This document shows, one piece after another, positions 14,301 through 26,300 of a DNA stretch of 64,000 bases (the first letter of the stretch is position 1; the number at the start of each line of letters is the position of its first letter). The DNA comes from Melanocharis versteri. Its lineage: Eukaryota > Chordata > Aves > Passeriformes > Melanocharitidae. The notes under the pieces are model-generated. The model made no database searches. It saw only the letters and a list, made by a program, of their open reading frames with translations, and had not been told where the DNA came from. Made by a program: the position numbers and the translations under genes. The stretch is from positions 47,980 through 111,979 of the forward strand of contig VZTG01007812.1 of NCBI GenBank assembly GCA_013397845.1. Reading direction: 5' to 3'.

Positions 14301-17300
14301 CCTGCAGATTAAAAAAGCAGAGCAAGTTTCAAAAATTAGCAAAGAGCAAATGCTGCTGAAACAGCATCGTCAGGTGTGGTGGCAAGAGCATAAAAGGCTG
14401 AGTGAGAGCAGGTAAGGGCTGAGGAATCTGAGTGCGTGATTGCTAAAGAGACTTCAGCAGACAGAATTTTTGGGCTGGCATACTTGATTCAAGGGACACT
14501 GAGAAAAAAGAGATTAAAACACCAGATCTGAAGGTTTTTTTGTGGGGAATGAAGGTTTGTCATCCACGTGGAGAGGGGTCTGTGGCACGGAGAGCTCACC
14601 TGGGGGCAGGGAGAGCAGGGGGTGTTGCTCTCGGAGCCTCTCGGCGCTGGGCTCGGAGCTGTTTGGTTGATCTGCAGCATCTGAAGACTGTGTCTTTGTA
14701 AGAGTATCAAAAGTTTTCAGATGCTTTTAAATTCCTTTAGAGTCTGTCTCTAGATGGATGTGTTGAGGTCACGCTTAGAACAGGAGACATTGACAGTGCT
14801 CTTGTCTATTACCCTGTGTACTCAACAAGAGCATTTGTGGCTTCTTTACCATCTTTGTGTCCAAGTCCTTCACTTCGTACCTTCCCAGGCAAAGAATCCC
14901 CTTTTTTATTTAATTATTGGAGTATCTGAGGCTCATCGTTCTTGCAAATGTAATGGATAAGAAATTAAAGATTCTGCAAAACACATGTTTATTTCCTTCA
15001 GGCAGAAAGCAGAAGGAGAAATGAAGACTTTTCTTGATGAAGAAAGCCATAAGAGCAACTTTTTTTTTGATTTGAGGGACTTGGGTAAGAAATTTTTATT
15101 AATTTCTTAATTATTTTTTTATAGTCAACATTATCTTGATTGCTGGTTTGGGTTTTTAAATCCCTTCCTTGACAGGTTTAGATTTACAGAGCACAGTGCT
15201 GTGTAACATTTTTTGTGTGTTTGAGAAAGCTTTATGTTTCATACAGAGCAGAAATTGTCCAAGGAGCGGGACACTTATCAGACAAATGCTTTAGCTGCTG
15301 TCTGGCAGCTAAAGGAGGATTTGAAACTCAAGCTGGCTAAAATGCAGTGTTACCTCTCAAAAGAATCTTGTCAGAAACCTGATATCAATTCAGCTGAGGT
15401 GTTACAGCAGGTTGGTATTTTAACTTTATTTTTACTATTTATTATCACCATTATTTTTAGCATTTTCGTTTATTTTTATGTTGAACTTTGAGACTATAAC
15501 TCACATGCAGAGTGTGCCATAAAACCCCCTTCTTATCATGGTGTAAATCTGCTCACCAGAATCTGTGAAAGCTTAGCAGTGTAGGGCTGGAAACCTGACT
15601 GTTTCTAAATAAGTTTTCATATTGTAACAAGAGGAAGAAGTAACAGTAACATGTTTCATGAAACAGATCAAATTTATGAAGAAGCAACAGAAGGCAGTTT
15701 TGGAAGGTCTTATCCTTGAAAGTCTGGCTTTGGAAAGAGAACTAGAAGAATATAAAGAAAATGTAAGCTTTTATAAGTTCAAGTAGAAATTTCTTGAGGG
15801 GGTAAATATGATGCAGAGTAATGTCCTGAGCAGCATTTCTTCATTGCAGGCATTAGCGCGCTCTTCTGAGGAGAAAAGCAGACTTTTCCTGGAAGTTCCT
15901 GCCGAGCTGCTGTCTCTGGAGTGCCCTTTCCCTGACCTGAAGGCCTTGCTGATGGAGGAGTACCAGGAGCTCGCCCGTGGCTACTGGGCGAAGCTGCAGG
16001 AGGTGGATCAGCAGCTGGAAGCTCAGTCTAGGTAAGGACACGTCCCTGCACGTCTTCTGCTGGGGGTGAAAGGCATCCCTGGAACGTGATTTGTGAGCTG
16101 GAGGTGCTGTGCTTGGCTTTGCCACTCGGCCTGGTTCTGTTCTGAGCAGGGCAGGGGAGGCACTGCCCAGCCCTGGAGCTGGGCAGCTGAGAGTGAAGCC
16201 AGTCCTTGCAAGAGCTCTCAGCTGAAATAAAAGCAACATGTTTGGTGGACTAAGGAACCAACAGTCTGGTGTGCATCAAATGTCCTTTTCATGTGCTCTT
16301 GCAGGAATGGAAATTACTCCTTCCATATGGTAATTACAGCAGCAAGATTAAGATAGAAAAGTACAGTGTTTCCAAGACACACTTCCAACGCTTTTAGCTA
16401 TAAAGCAGATAAAAAGGTCCAATCTTTTCACAGAGTTTGGATCACTGCAGTAATGGTCATCACAAGAAATGTAGAAGATGTATATAGCGCTGATTCAGAT
16501 AACCAAAAGGAGGAGAGATTTTTCTATAAATGAAAAAGTTTATTGAAAGAGTGCTATTCACAATGATCTAGGAATGTAACAAACCTATATGTTCATAATA
16601 TAAAGCTTAGCCTTTCTGCTGAGGCTGTCTAGAGTCCAGGAGCTACTGAGTTGCAGACATTGGATGGCCTTTGACTTCTTTTTGCCATCTCCTGATATTG
16701 CTCTGCCTTTGGATAGCTTCAGGTTGTCAAAAGATGGATAAAGGAGAGGCAGTTGGAATGGTTTGAAGCCTGAGCAGGAGAAACTGGGGAGAACAGGAAT
16801 TTATTTGGTAAAACAATCACATGTTGCTTCCAAATCTGTTTTCTATATACACATACAGTGCAGTACTTGTTCTGTCCCTGCTGCTGAAATAGTTTAATGT
16901 GCTGAAACAAGATGAAGATGCTGGGTGCCTTAGAAAGGGATATTATGGTCTGCTTATCTTTTGTACAAAATGTACAAATATTCTACATGTTCTTCTTGTG
17001 TTACCTGAAATCTGTATATTATTACTGGAGCATCCTAGCTGTTATAACATGACACTTATTGAAAATGGTTTTGATTTATCCCATATTTATAACGTTTATT
17101 AAGCCACAAATGGCAAATTTCACCAGTTCTTTTGCTGCTCTCTCTGATATTTTGTTGCAGTTTCTCTTACAGAAGAAGTTTTAGCAACCTCAATGAGAAA
17201 ACCTGCGACAAATGCTAAATCACTAAATATGTACAAAGTCTTTCTAGTGGTTTTAATCAAATTTGTGTCAAAGTTTATGATCAACACAATTTTGGTGAAA

Positions 17301-20300
17301 ATTCATAAATCAAAATCCTTGACTCACACAGCATATGTGCTACTGAATAATAGACAAATGTCAATATAGACAACATAATCTCTGAAAACGGTTGAAAAAT
17401 CTGCTGTAGTATTTTCACTGATCATAGGCCAGGTGTGAGTTTAGGTCTGGAGCTAGCTAATTTTGCACTGATAATTAAATAATATCGGGAGTTAAAGATA
17501 AAATGCTGTATTTGCAAGGGAAAGAAATTCAGTTGTAGGCTGAACACATGTGCAGTGGCACTTTGAGGGAAGGAGGTTGTGATCTCTAGATGTGAAAAAC
17601 GAAGTGGATGTAGCTGGGGGACATGCTGGTGGTCAGGCAGGAATCTCCAGTACTGAGAACTGGAAATGGAGGGAATCATAAATGAACCATCAGCAATTCT
17701 CAGGCGTTTTATTTAAAACTAGGTCTTGGGGATTTTTGTTTGCCTTCTGGTCTCCAAATCTTTCATGTATTGCTCATTTATGTTCCTATGATTTTATCCA
17801 CAACAGCATTAAAAACGAGTTTTCAATATTAAAAAAAAGAAAGACTTTGTTCTCGTAGCATTGCTTGCTTCCAAGATATGGGTTTGTAAAAGACTCAGCT
17901 CACTTCTTACATTTATATTGGCTGATTTGCATGGAGATATTCTGAGTTTGCAAAGATGCAGCCTTGTGATTGAAGTATTCTATAATTCATCATGCTAACT
18001 GTGATCCAACTGGCACAGATAATGCTGTCAGAAACGGAGTGACAGGTCCTTGACCTTGGTGTGCATCCCCTGTGCTCTGCTGATTAACACAGCTCTAATG
18101 AAGCCTCTGCAGTTGCTGTCATTGCTCTGTACCCAGAGAGACCAAACCTCCTCCTGCAGTACTTTTTTTTCTCATTTTTGTGGTTTGAGAAGCTGCTCAG
18201 TGGCACATGATTCTATGATAACACGATAACTTGGTCACTCGGCCACTTCACTTCCTCTCTCATCATATGTTGAATGTACAGCAAAGAAACCTTCAGTTAA
18301 TACTACTCTGGCATTGCACATCCCATTTTGTAACAGTTCAGACTGTCTGGAACAGGGAATTTGGAAAATGTACATAGAATGTTCAAAAAAGAAAATTTAG
18401 AATAAGGTAATATTTTCATTCACACTAGGATGCACATTGCAGTAGTCATTGCTTTTGGAAATGGAAGAAGAGCTTGGGGGGGTTTTTCAAGCCTTATACA
18501 GGATTATAATATTTTATAATTTAATTTAATTTCTTTTGCTGTTGCTAAACCACAAATTTTTGTGTTTGGGAAATACCCAGCTCCTGAGCTATCCCAGAAA
18601 TTGTGGACTTGGACTGATGTGTGTTAGGATGATTCTTTAAGTACTGTTACACTTTTTCCACAATTTCCAAGGATGTCTGAATTATTTAAATCATTGAAGG
18701 ATGAATGGAGTACTGCAGACTCAGCACTGCATCCTCTGCAGCATCCTTTCAAAGGAGTGGGAGAGTAGGACAGAGTCAGTGAATTTCACTCCTCTTCCCA
18801 GGCCGGTGACCGGGGCGTTTCTGCTGCAACAACGGAGATGCTGGAATTGACAGCAGGGGTGACGGCTCACTCGGTGCCATTGTGGCAGCGTGTGTGTGGT
18901 GTCACTGTGTGTGTGTCACTGTGTGTGTGTGTGTGGCACTGTGGCACCGTGTGTGTGGCACCGTCACTGTCTGTGTCGTTGTGCCACTGTGTGTGCCACT
19001 GTGTGACTTTGTGTGTGTGTGCCACTGTGTGACTTTGTGTGTGTGCNCACAGTGTGTGTGTCACGGTGTGTGTGTCACGGTGTCACTGTGTGTGTGTCAC
19101 GGTGTCACAGTGTGTGTGTCACGGTGTGTGTGTCACGGTGTCACTGTGTGTGTGCCACTGTGTGTGTCACGGTGTGTGTGGCACTGTGTGTGTCACAATG
19201 TCACTGTGTGTGTGTCACGGTGTCACTGTGTGTGTGTCACTGTGTGTGTGTCACTGTGTGTGTGTCGGTGTGTGTGTCACGGAGTCACTGTGGCACTGTG
19301 TGTGTCACGGTGCCACTGTGTGTGTGTCACGGTGTCACTGTGTGTGTCACTGTGTGTCACTGTGTGTCACGGTGGCACTGTGTGTGTGTCACTGTGTGTG
19401 TCACTGTGTGTGTCACAGTGTCACTGTGCCCGCAGATCGCCGCCACAGCGGTGCGGGTACCCGGTGCTACGGGAGGGCTCTGCGGGGGCTGCAGTGGGGA
19501 GAGGGAGCTTCCCCTCGGAGTTGTTTGTGTTCTTTGGGGTGTGTAAAGCCGGGGATTAACGCTGGGTAAATCTGTTTCGGAGGAAGCAGCTGCCCCGGGG
19601 CTGTTGCATGTAAGACAATTGCTGTGTTTCAGCTCCGAAACCGAATGAAGATTGTGCTGTGCTCTGGGACAGTGCTGCATACAAGGAAAGCCAGCACTAC
19701 ATTTAAAATTTGGGTCAGGCGTTCAGCCTGGCAAATGTTTGTCAATATCTTGACATAGCAGAAACCTGGTAATACCTTAAATATTCATGTCAAATGTGTT
19801 GACACTTTTCAGACTTGTTTTAGATGAGATGTTCCTTTCTGGAATTTTACAGAAGTGTAAGCGAGGTGACATCTCAGATTCGCTCAGCAGGATATGTTGA
19901 AATTCTCCATGTGTTTGGTGACTATGAATATGCTGGGCTGGGTCATGCTGGGTTTTATTTTTTTCCACTATTTGTCTAGGAGCAGCTGACAAAATCTCAG
20001 CACAGCTGACAAATTTTGGCACAGCTGACAAACCAAGGCATTGGCAGTCAGTTTGTCCCTACTTACAATAAACTACTTGTAGCTCTTGCTCCAGCTGATT
20101 GCTCCACAAAGGATCTCCCACAAAAATTTCTCCTTGTTTTGAGCACTGCAGAGATTCATCGTTAGCTGGCCGTTGGAGGCGTATGAATCAGAGGGAACTG
20201 GAGGGAGGTTTGGGGTGGAGGAGGCAGGAGCTGGTGCAGCTGCTGGTGCATCTGCCTGGTGCTGCAGGCAGAGGAGGGGCTGGACTGGCCGCGGGGCTCT

Positions 20301-23300
20301 GCTGTCCCCTGCTCTCGAGTTCATGCTGTAATGCTCCCTGACCAAGATGGATCTTCCTCTGCCTCACTCATCTTTGTAGGCAGAAGACCTCCATTTTTTC
20401 ACCAAATATTTCTGCATGGGCAGAAATATCCAAGGTAAAACGCTACAAAACCGAATCTCAGCTCTTAGAACTGTCCCACTGCTGTCACTGAAGTGACATG
20501 TTCAGATGTCACCGGACTGAGGTGTGTCAGGACTCACAGAGGAGCATTATTGATTTCTTTAATGGTAGATCATGGAGTCTAGTTTAATATTAATTACCTG
20601 TGAGTTTCCCCTTTTGAAGTACCTGTTCTTTCTGCCTGCATACGGATAAGGCTGTTCCAAGCCTCACTGGATGCAGTGCTATGGAATACCCAGGCAGTGC
20701 TGCAGGCTTGGGGAGTCCAGGAAAGGCAGCAGCTGGAGGCAGCAGGAATTTGGGGGGTGGGTAGAGTCTCATGATTGCCTTCTTTTAATTATCCCTGGGC
20801 TCTTAGTCACTTCTGAAACCAGGTCACTGGGCCAGAGAGACCTTTTGGTCTGACTCAGTGTTGCTGCTTGGATGTTAATGCTGACAATGACAGCCTGACA
20901 TTAATCCCTCCAGGGACAAGGGTTCAGATCGAGGGTAAAACTGCATCCCAGCCCGTGGTACTCTTCTAGATGGATGTTACTTCTTGCTGCTCTCGTTTTC
21001 TGAGACAGATGCATGATTACTACTGCTCATACTCTAAAAAATGGTGAATCTTATGCCTTGCTGATGAGTTTATGGCTGTTAGGAGTTTGGCAAACTAGAT
21101 CCTCATTTAGCTGCGTGCAAGGATTGTCCCTTCATTCATTCCCTCTTGATCATTTATTTAGTGCTCTGTGGTAGAATCTGATCGTCTTGTTCCTTTTCCA
21201 CACTGTATTTTCCCAGTGGGGTCGCTGATTATCCATTAATGTGTCATGTTTGAGAAACACAGTGACATTCCCCGATAAAAAGCCAGATTGGAAACAGAAC
21301 GATTCACTCAAATTGTGACACAATAAGTGTCATATCAGCAAAGCAATGTAGGTTTGCTCTATTTCATTAAATCTAATTTTTTCACCTCTGACCCAAGATC
21401 CAGTTTACAGCACCAGGACTGTGAGCCCGCTCAAGACTGGGCTGTCCAGAACCGAGCTCCTCCTTTTCAGTGTTTAAGTTATACTGGGATGGATTGTTTT
21501 GCATTCCTACAGGAGCAGTGATTGGAAGGAAGAAGATCAGTGGGTTTTCCAGGCTGTTATCAATCAGTACCCAAGTGATCTTCAGAGGAGGAGGACTTTG
21601 TACCTGGATATGCTGCAGAGGTATCTTCCCCATAAATCCAGGCACGAGCTGGTCAGTGTTGGTTTCCATATTCATTCAATTATATAAGTTCTTAAACTAT
21701 GTAGTGAACAGTTGTATTAAAGAATGTATGTTTATTGAGGTTTCTTAATTTTAAAATTTCTAAATTATAAATTTTATTCTGCACAGTAAAGAAGAAACAT
21801 CGCTGTTTTCAAAATGCAGGAATTTTAAAACCTATCATCTCTTTGAAACAAGTCCTGGGCAGATTTTGTAGTTCCACATAGTCTTACAGCCAAACTCACA
21901 AAAATAATGCATTAGCATTGCTTCTGCTGTACAGTTTTATAGCTGTGTTATGCCACTCTGCTTCTCTTGGTGTTTTTATTTTTCATGAGGATGTACAGCC
22001 TTGTTGCACTGTCTAGGAATAGTTATTTTAATTGTTCTGTGGCACATATATAGCAGGAAGAGTGGAAAGTTATCTCCCACTCTGAGGCAGAGGCTATTTT
22101 TATATACATAATGCCTTTCAAATTGATTGCTGATTCCTCTTGCACTCCACAGTGAATAAGCACATAGCAGCTAATTGAGAAACCCATTTCAAGGCCAGAA
22201 CACTTCAGGATGTCATAAGGAAAGTAGGAGGCTTTTTTCTGTCTCTGTATTTTTAGACCATCTACTTCCCTGCGTTTGAGGAGTGTCTAGGGCAAAAGAG
22301 TGACAGTGAAGTGATACTGATAATTAGCCAGAGTTTCACTGAAAATAAAGTTCTTGTAGATTTCAGGAATTTTGGCTTGGACTGAATAGGGCTGAATAGT
22401 CACATACCTTGGACAATGCAGGTATGTTCTAAGCGCAGCCACTGTTAACAGGTCTCCCTACTTCTTTGAAAGTTCATCTAAAATTTAAAAATCCTTATTC
22501 TACATGGAACTGATATCTCTTGGTATGTGTATTAGCATGACAACTATGGAAATGTTAAAACACTGCTATGAAAACGTGTGTGCCACGTCGGGACAGCAGC
22601 CTAGAGCCTTCCTTGCCTCCTTCCCTCCGTGCAGTGGGCAGGCACTCGGGGCTGGATCCCGGAGCAGCTCCCCAGAGAGCTCTGTGTTTGGGGGAGCCAC
22701 CTCTCCAGCCCCTGCCTTGCTCAGGAGCGTCTTGGCTTCAGCAGCCTGTGGGTCTGGGGCAGCAGCCCTGGCAGTGGAGCTGCTGAGGCAGAGTGCTGTG
22801 GTTTGGCTGCAGGGGAGCTCGAGGTGCAGCTTCAGCCAGCCACGAGCTGGCAGGAATATCTGTGAGCCAGGTGCCAGGTGAGTCAGCATCCCCTGCTCCC
22901 CCGCCAGAGGCCTGGAATTAGCATCTGGAATGGTCCCCTTGACACCTGAGAGCAGCCAGCCATCTCTAGAATCTCCTTCATCCTGATGTATTTTGGGAGT
23001 GTCAGACAGGTTCAAGACTCTACTGCCTCATTTTATGCAGCCTTACCTGATACTGCTTCTGTCAAAGTCTTGAACCTTGAATATCCTCGAGAACCTCGCT
23101 GAATTAGGCTAAAGCAGGTGGATTTCGGATTAAACACTCCCTGGTTTTGCTAGGTGGTGACACTGGTGGTGGCACTGTGCTGCTTGGCAAACGAAGATTC
23201 TATTTCCAAATTTCCTGCTGGGAAGGAAGTGAAGCTGATTCCCCCCGGTACTGCTGTTGCACAATTGCTGTTATTGGTGCCCTGTTTCTCTGCAGATCAG

Positions 23301-26300
23301 AGTTTGCTAGGAGAAGCCTCATCTTGCTGGAAGTGCTCAGTATCTCTGGAGATAAATTGGAAGGACCTACTTATGTGTTATGTCCTTCAGGGCATTTCGT
23401 TTATTCCATTGCAAAAGCATAGCTGAACAAGGAGCAGTGGGCAGGAGGATGCTGTGGTGCTGGCAGAGAGGGCTGTGCTGGAGGGTGTCACTGCCCAGGA
23501 CACCAGGACACGGTGACATCCCTGCTCCTGGCAGAGGGCACGGCCCTGTGCTGTGGATTCCCTGGGAATATTGGTGACACAAGAACAAAATCAGTTACAT
23601 GCCAGCTTTGCAAAAGTGTCCAGGATTTTAATTTTATTAATGAATAGTTTTTAAGCCTTTCTGAAATGCTTTCCTCTTTCAGGTTGTTCACGAGAAGGCT
23701 TGGGATCATTACCATTCCATCAGGAACCAGCGCAGGGTCTTGCTGTTAACCTGGGCTCGGGTTAGGAAAGCCTTTGTCCTTAGGGCAGTGGCTGCTGCTG
23801 CTGAAGCTGCTGCTGCTCATGAGGCAGAAGTGGTGCTGGCTGATTCCAGGCAAAAGCAACTGGAGATCTGTGCCGACCTGAAAGCAAAGGTATGTTCGGT
23901 TATGAATCCATCACCAAATCTGTATCTAACAGATAGATTCAAAATGAAGTCTTTTAGATTAACACTAATCTGTTTTCAGATAAATAATGGATATCTGTCT
24001 GCTCTTCTGTTTATTTTTAAGAATGCTTTTTAAGACCTGAAACAATGGATCCCATAACTTGTTTGCCCTTTTTATAGAAGGCTCACAATATTCTGATTTA
24101 CTGTGGTAAGAGGTGAAAGAAGATAAAAATCCCTGTGTGGTTTTGGTAAGCGAATAGAACAAAGTGGGAGGAGGCTGGACACAAGAGGAAGATGTTGTGA
24201 TGTTCATGCCTAAGGTGTTTGTAGGAGGAATCCCATTTCTGGGCATGAGAGGCATGTTAAGATTTGTTTAAACTGCTCTCTGTGATTTTTGACTTGCACA
24301 GAAATGAACATCTGAGAGCATGCATGGTGTGTTATTCTCACTTTACCAATATTCTCTCTGCTGAGCCGTCACTTTTCAGTGAAATACTAAACACTTGATT
24401 TAGGTTTTCTATGAGAAAGAAAGCACAGTAAAACCTGTTCTGTGAGGCAGGATTTCGATGTTGATGCTAGTTTTTGGTTAGAAATAACACAAGAGCCCTT
24501 CTGTCTTGTGTTCTGGAGCTGTCGGGTGTAGGAAGGTTTGAATCTAAACACTTTAGGGTTAGAAACTGTCTGGGCATGACTAAGTGGGGAGTCCTCTGCT
24601 CTGACTCCTGTGTCAGCCTTCCCTTGAGCCAGGGGCAGGAAGGAGTGGTTCTCTGGAGCCGAGGGGATGTTTGGTGATTTTTTACCTAGGCCTTCCTTTC
24701 TGGAATGCCTGTGTGTCTCCTACCTGCACAACCAGAGGTGGAAGGGCCAATTATTCCAGGACTGTGAATCTGAGTCACTTTTTCCCCCTTTGTTTCTTTT
24801 ATTTTTCTTCCGCACAAGAAGTAATGAGCTGGTTTTGGAATACTTTTTTGTTTTCATGTAGTTTAAGATTCTCACAGATGCACTGAACATTGTCTGAAAG
24901 TTTTTTGGATTCTGACCTCCTGTTTCCAGGAACTGTTTGAAACTCAAACCTATTAGGCCTACAGTTTTCAAGGGTGACCTTCAAAGGGATCTTTGTTAAA
25001 ATGTTGAACGTTTGAACAAAACCAACTCACCTGTTTCCCAGAAAAGAGGAATGAAAAAGGAACATTTCTTTCATTAAAGAAGGATGTCATTGTGACCTTG
25101 TTTTTATCAGCTCCACAACTGAAAGGGCTGGAGGATGGAAGATGAGATTGGGCACAGAGCTCACTCATTTTCAGATAAATGATTCTCAACATATCCATGG
25201 GTTCTGTTTTGGTTTGATAGAGATATGCATTTGAAAAGTCATAGTTTGCCCAGTTATAGTTCATTTTACAGACTTGTCTTTCTACACTTCTGGACTTTAC
25301 AACTACAGAGTGTTGGACATGGAAAGCAGCTGCTGGCAGGTGAAAGGGAACTCAGTCCAGTACCAATTCACACAGGTAAAACCCATTCTGAGAGGGATCC
25401 ATAAGATGGGTAAAAAGTGAATCTATCTCTGAGGGAAAGAGCGTGGAACTGGAAATCAGGGATTAGGACTGTTCTTCTACCTTTTCTTTTTGGCCATTGA
25501 TTGACTTAAGCTTTTGCATCTGAGTAAGTTTTGCATCAGGAAATCTTACTGTATCCCCTGCCAGAGGGGCAGTGTAGTTGCTATAATGATTTACCTGTCA
25601 GTAAACCCCAGGTGTGCTTGTGAGGAGGTTGTAGCTGACTGAGAGGGACAGAGATCTCCTTCATTCCAGCAGCAGGTTTCAGAGAGAGCCACAGCGTTTA
25701 TGTGCCTGTTGACCCGTCTGTGAGAGGAGGTGATGGCACACACATGAAAGATACAGAATATCTGACAGGCTGTGCACTGCCTTAGTTACTGCAGTAACCA
25801 CACCATAACCCCCAAGTTTTATACAGTTATCTTCCTCTGTCAACAGCAAACCAAAGGGGCAGCAGACTGGCTAAAGAATACATGATTTAAAGCTGTTTTA
25901 AATGCACTAGAATCACCTATGCCATTGGTGAGGCTCTAGGCCTTGTGACTGACAGAAAGGGATAATTAAAAAGTAAAGCAGCAGCGAAATGAAATTAATA
26001 TTTATAGCAATTTTTATTTGGGGAAAGGACTTTCAAATTTTTATTCCATATTCCCACTCATGGAAGATCAATGTGTGTCCTTAACAGAAATCAGAGTGCC
26101 TAAGTAGGAATTTTAGAACAATTCAAGAAGCTCAGGTGAAATAAATCATGAAGGCCATATGGTAGTCATCTGAAGGAAATAAAGTGTGGAATGGATAATG
26201 CTGGGGAGGATACACTGTACATTGTTAAAGAGGAAATGTGCCTGGTACATATCTTTAGCATCCCTGTTTGCCATGGGAAAGCAAACAAAACAAACCTTGA

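Larger units (their letters stand above)
16032..21512 (+). other. CCDC148 intron between coding exons 7 and 8
   Basis: Intron of 5,481 bp. It holds a TG/TCACGG minisatellite (18881-19428) and a triple CAGCTGAC motif (19982-20035). The remainder is unique sequence with no gene I can support. Confidence 0.85.

Noticed and set aside
18882..19569. Overlapping Cys/Val-rich ORFs of 176-225 codons
   Set aside because: Simple translation of the TG/TCAC array in several frames at once; a real gene would not be open in all forward frames.
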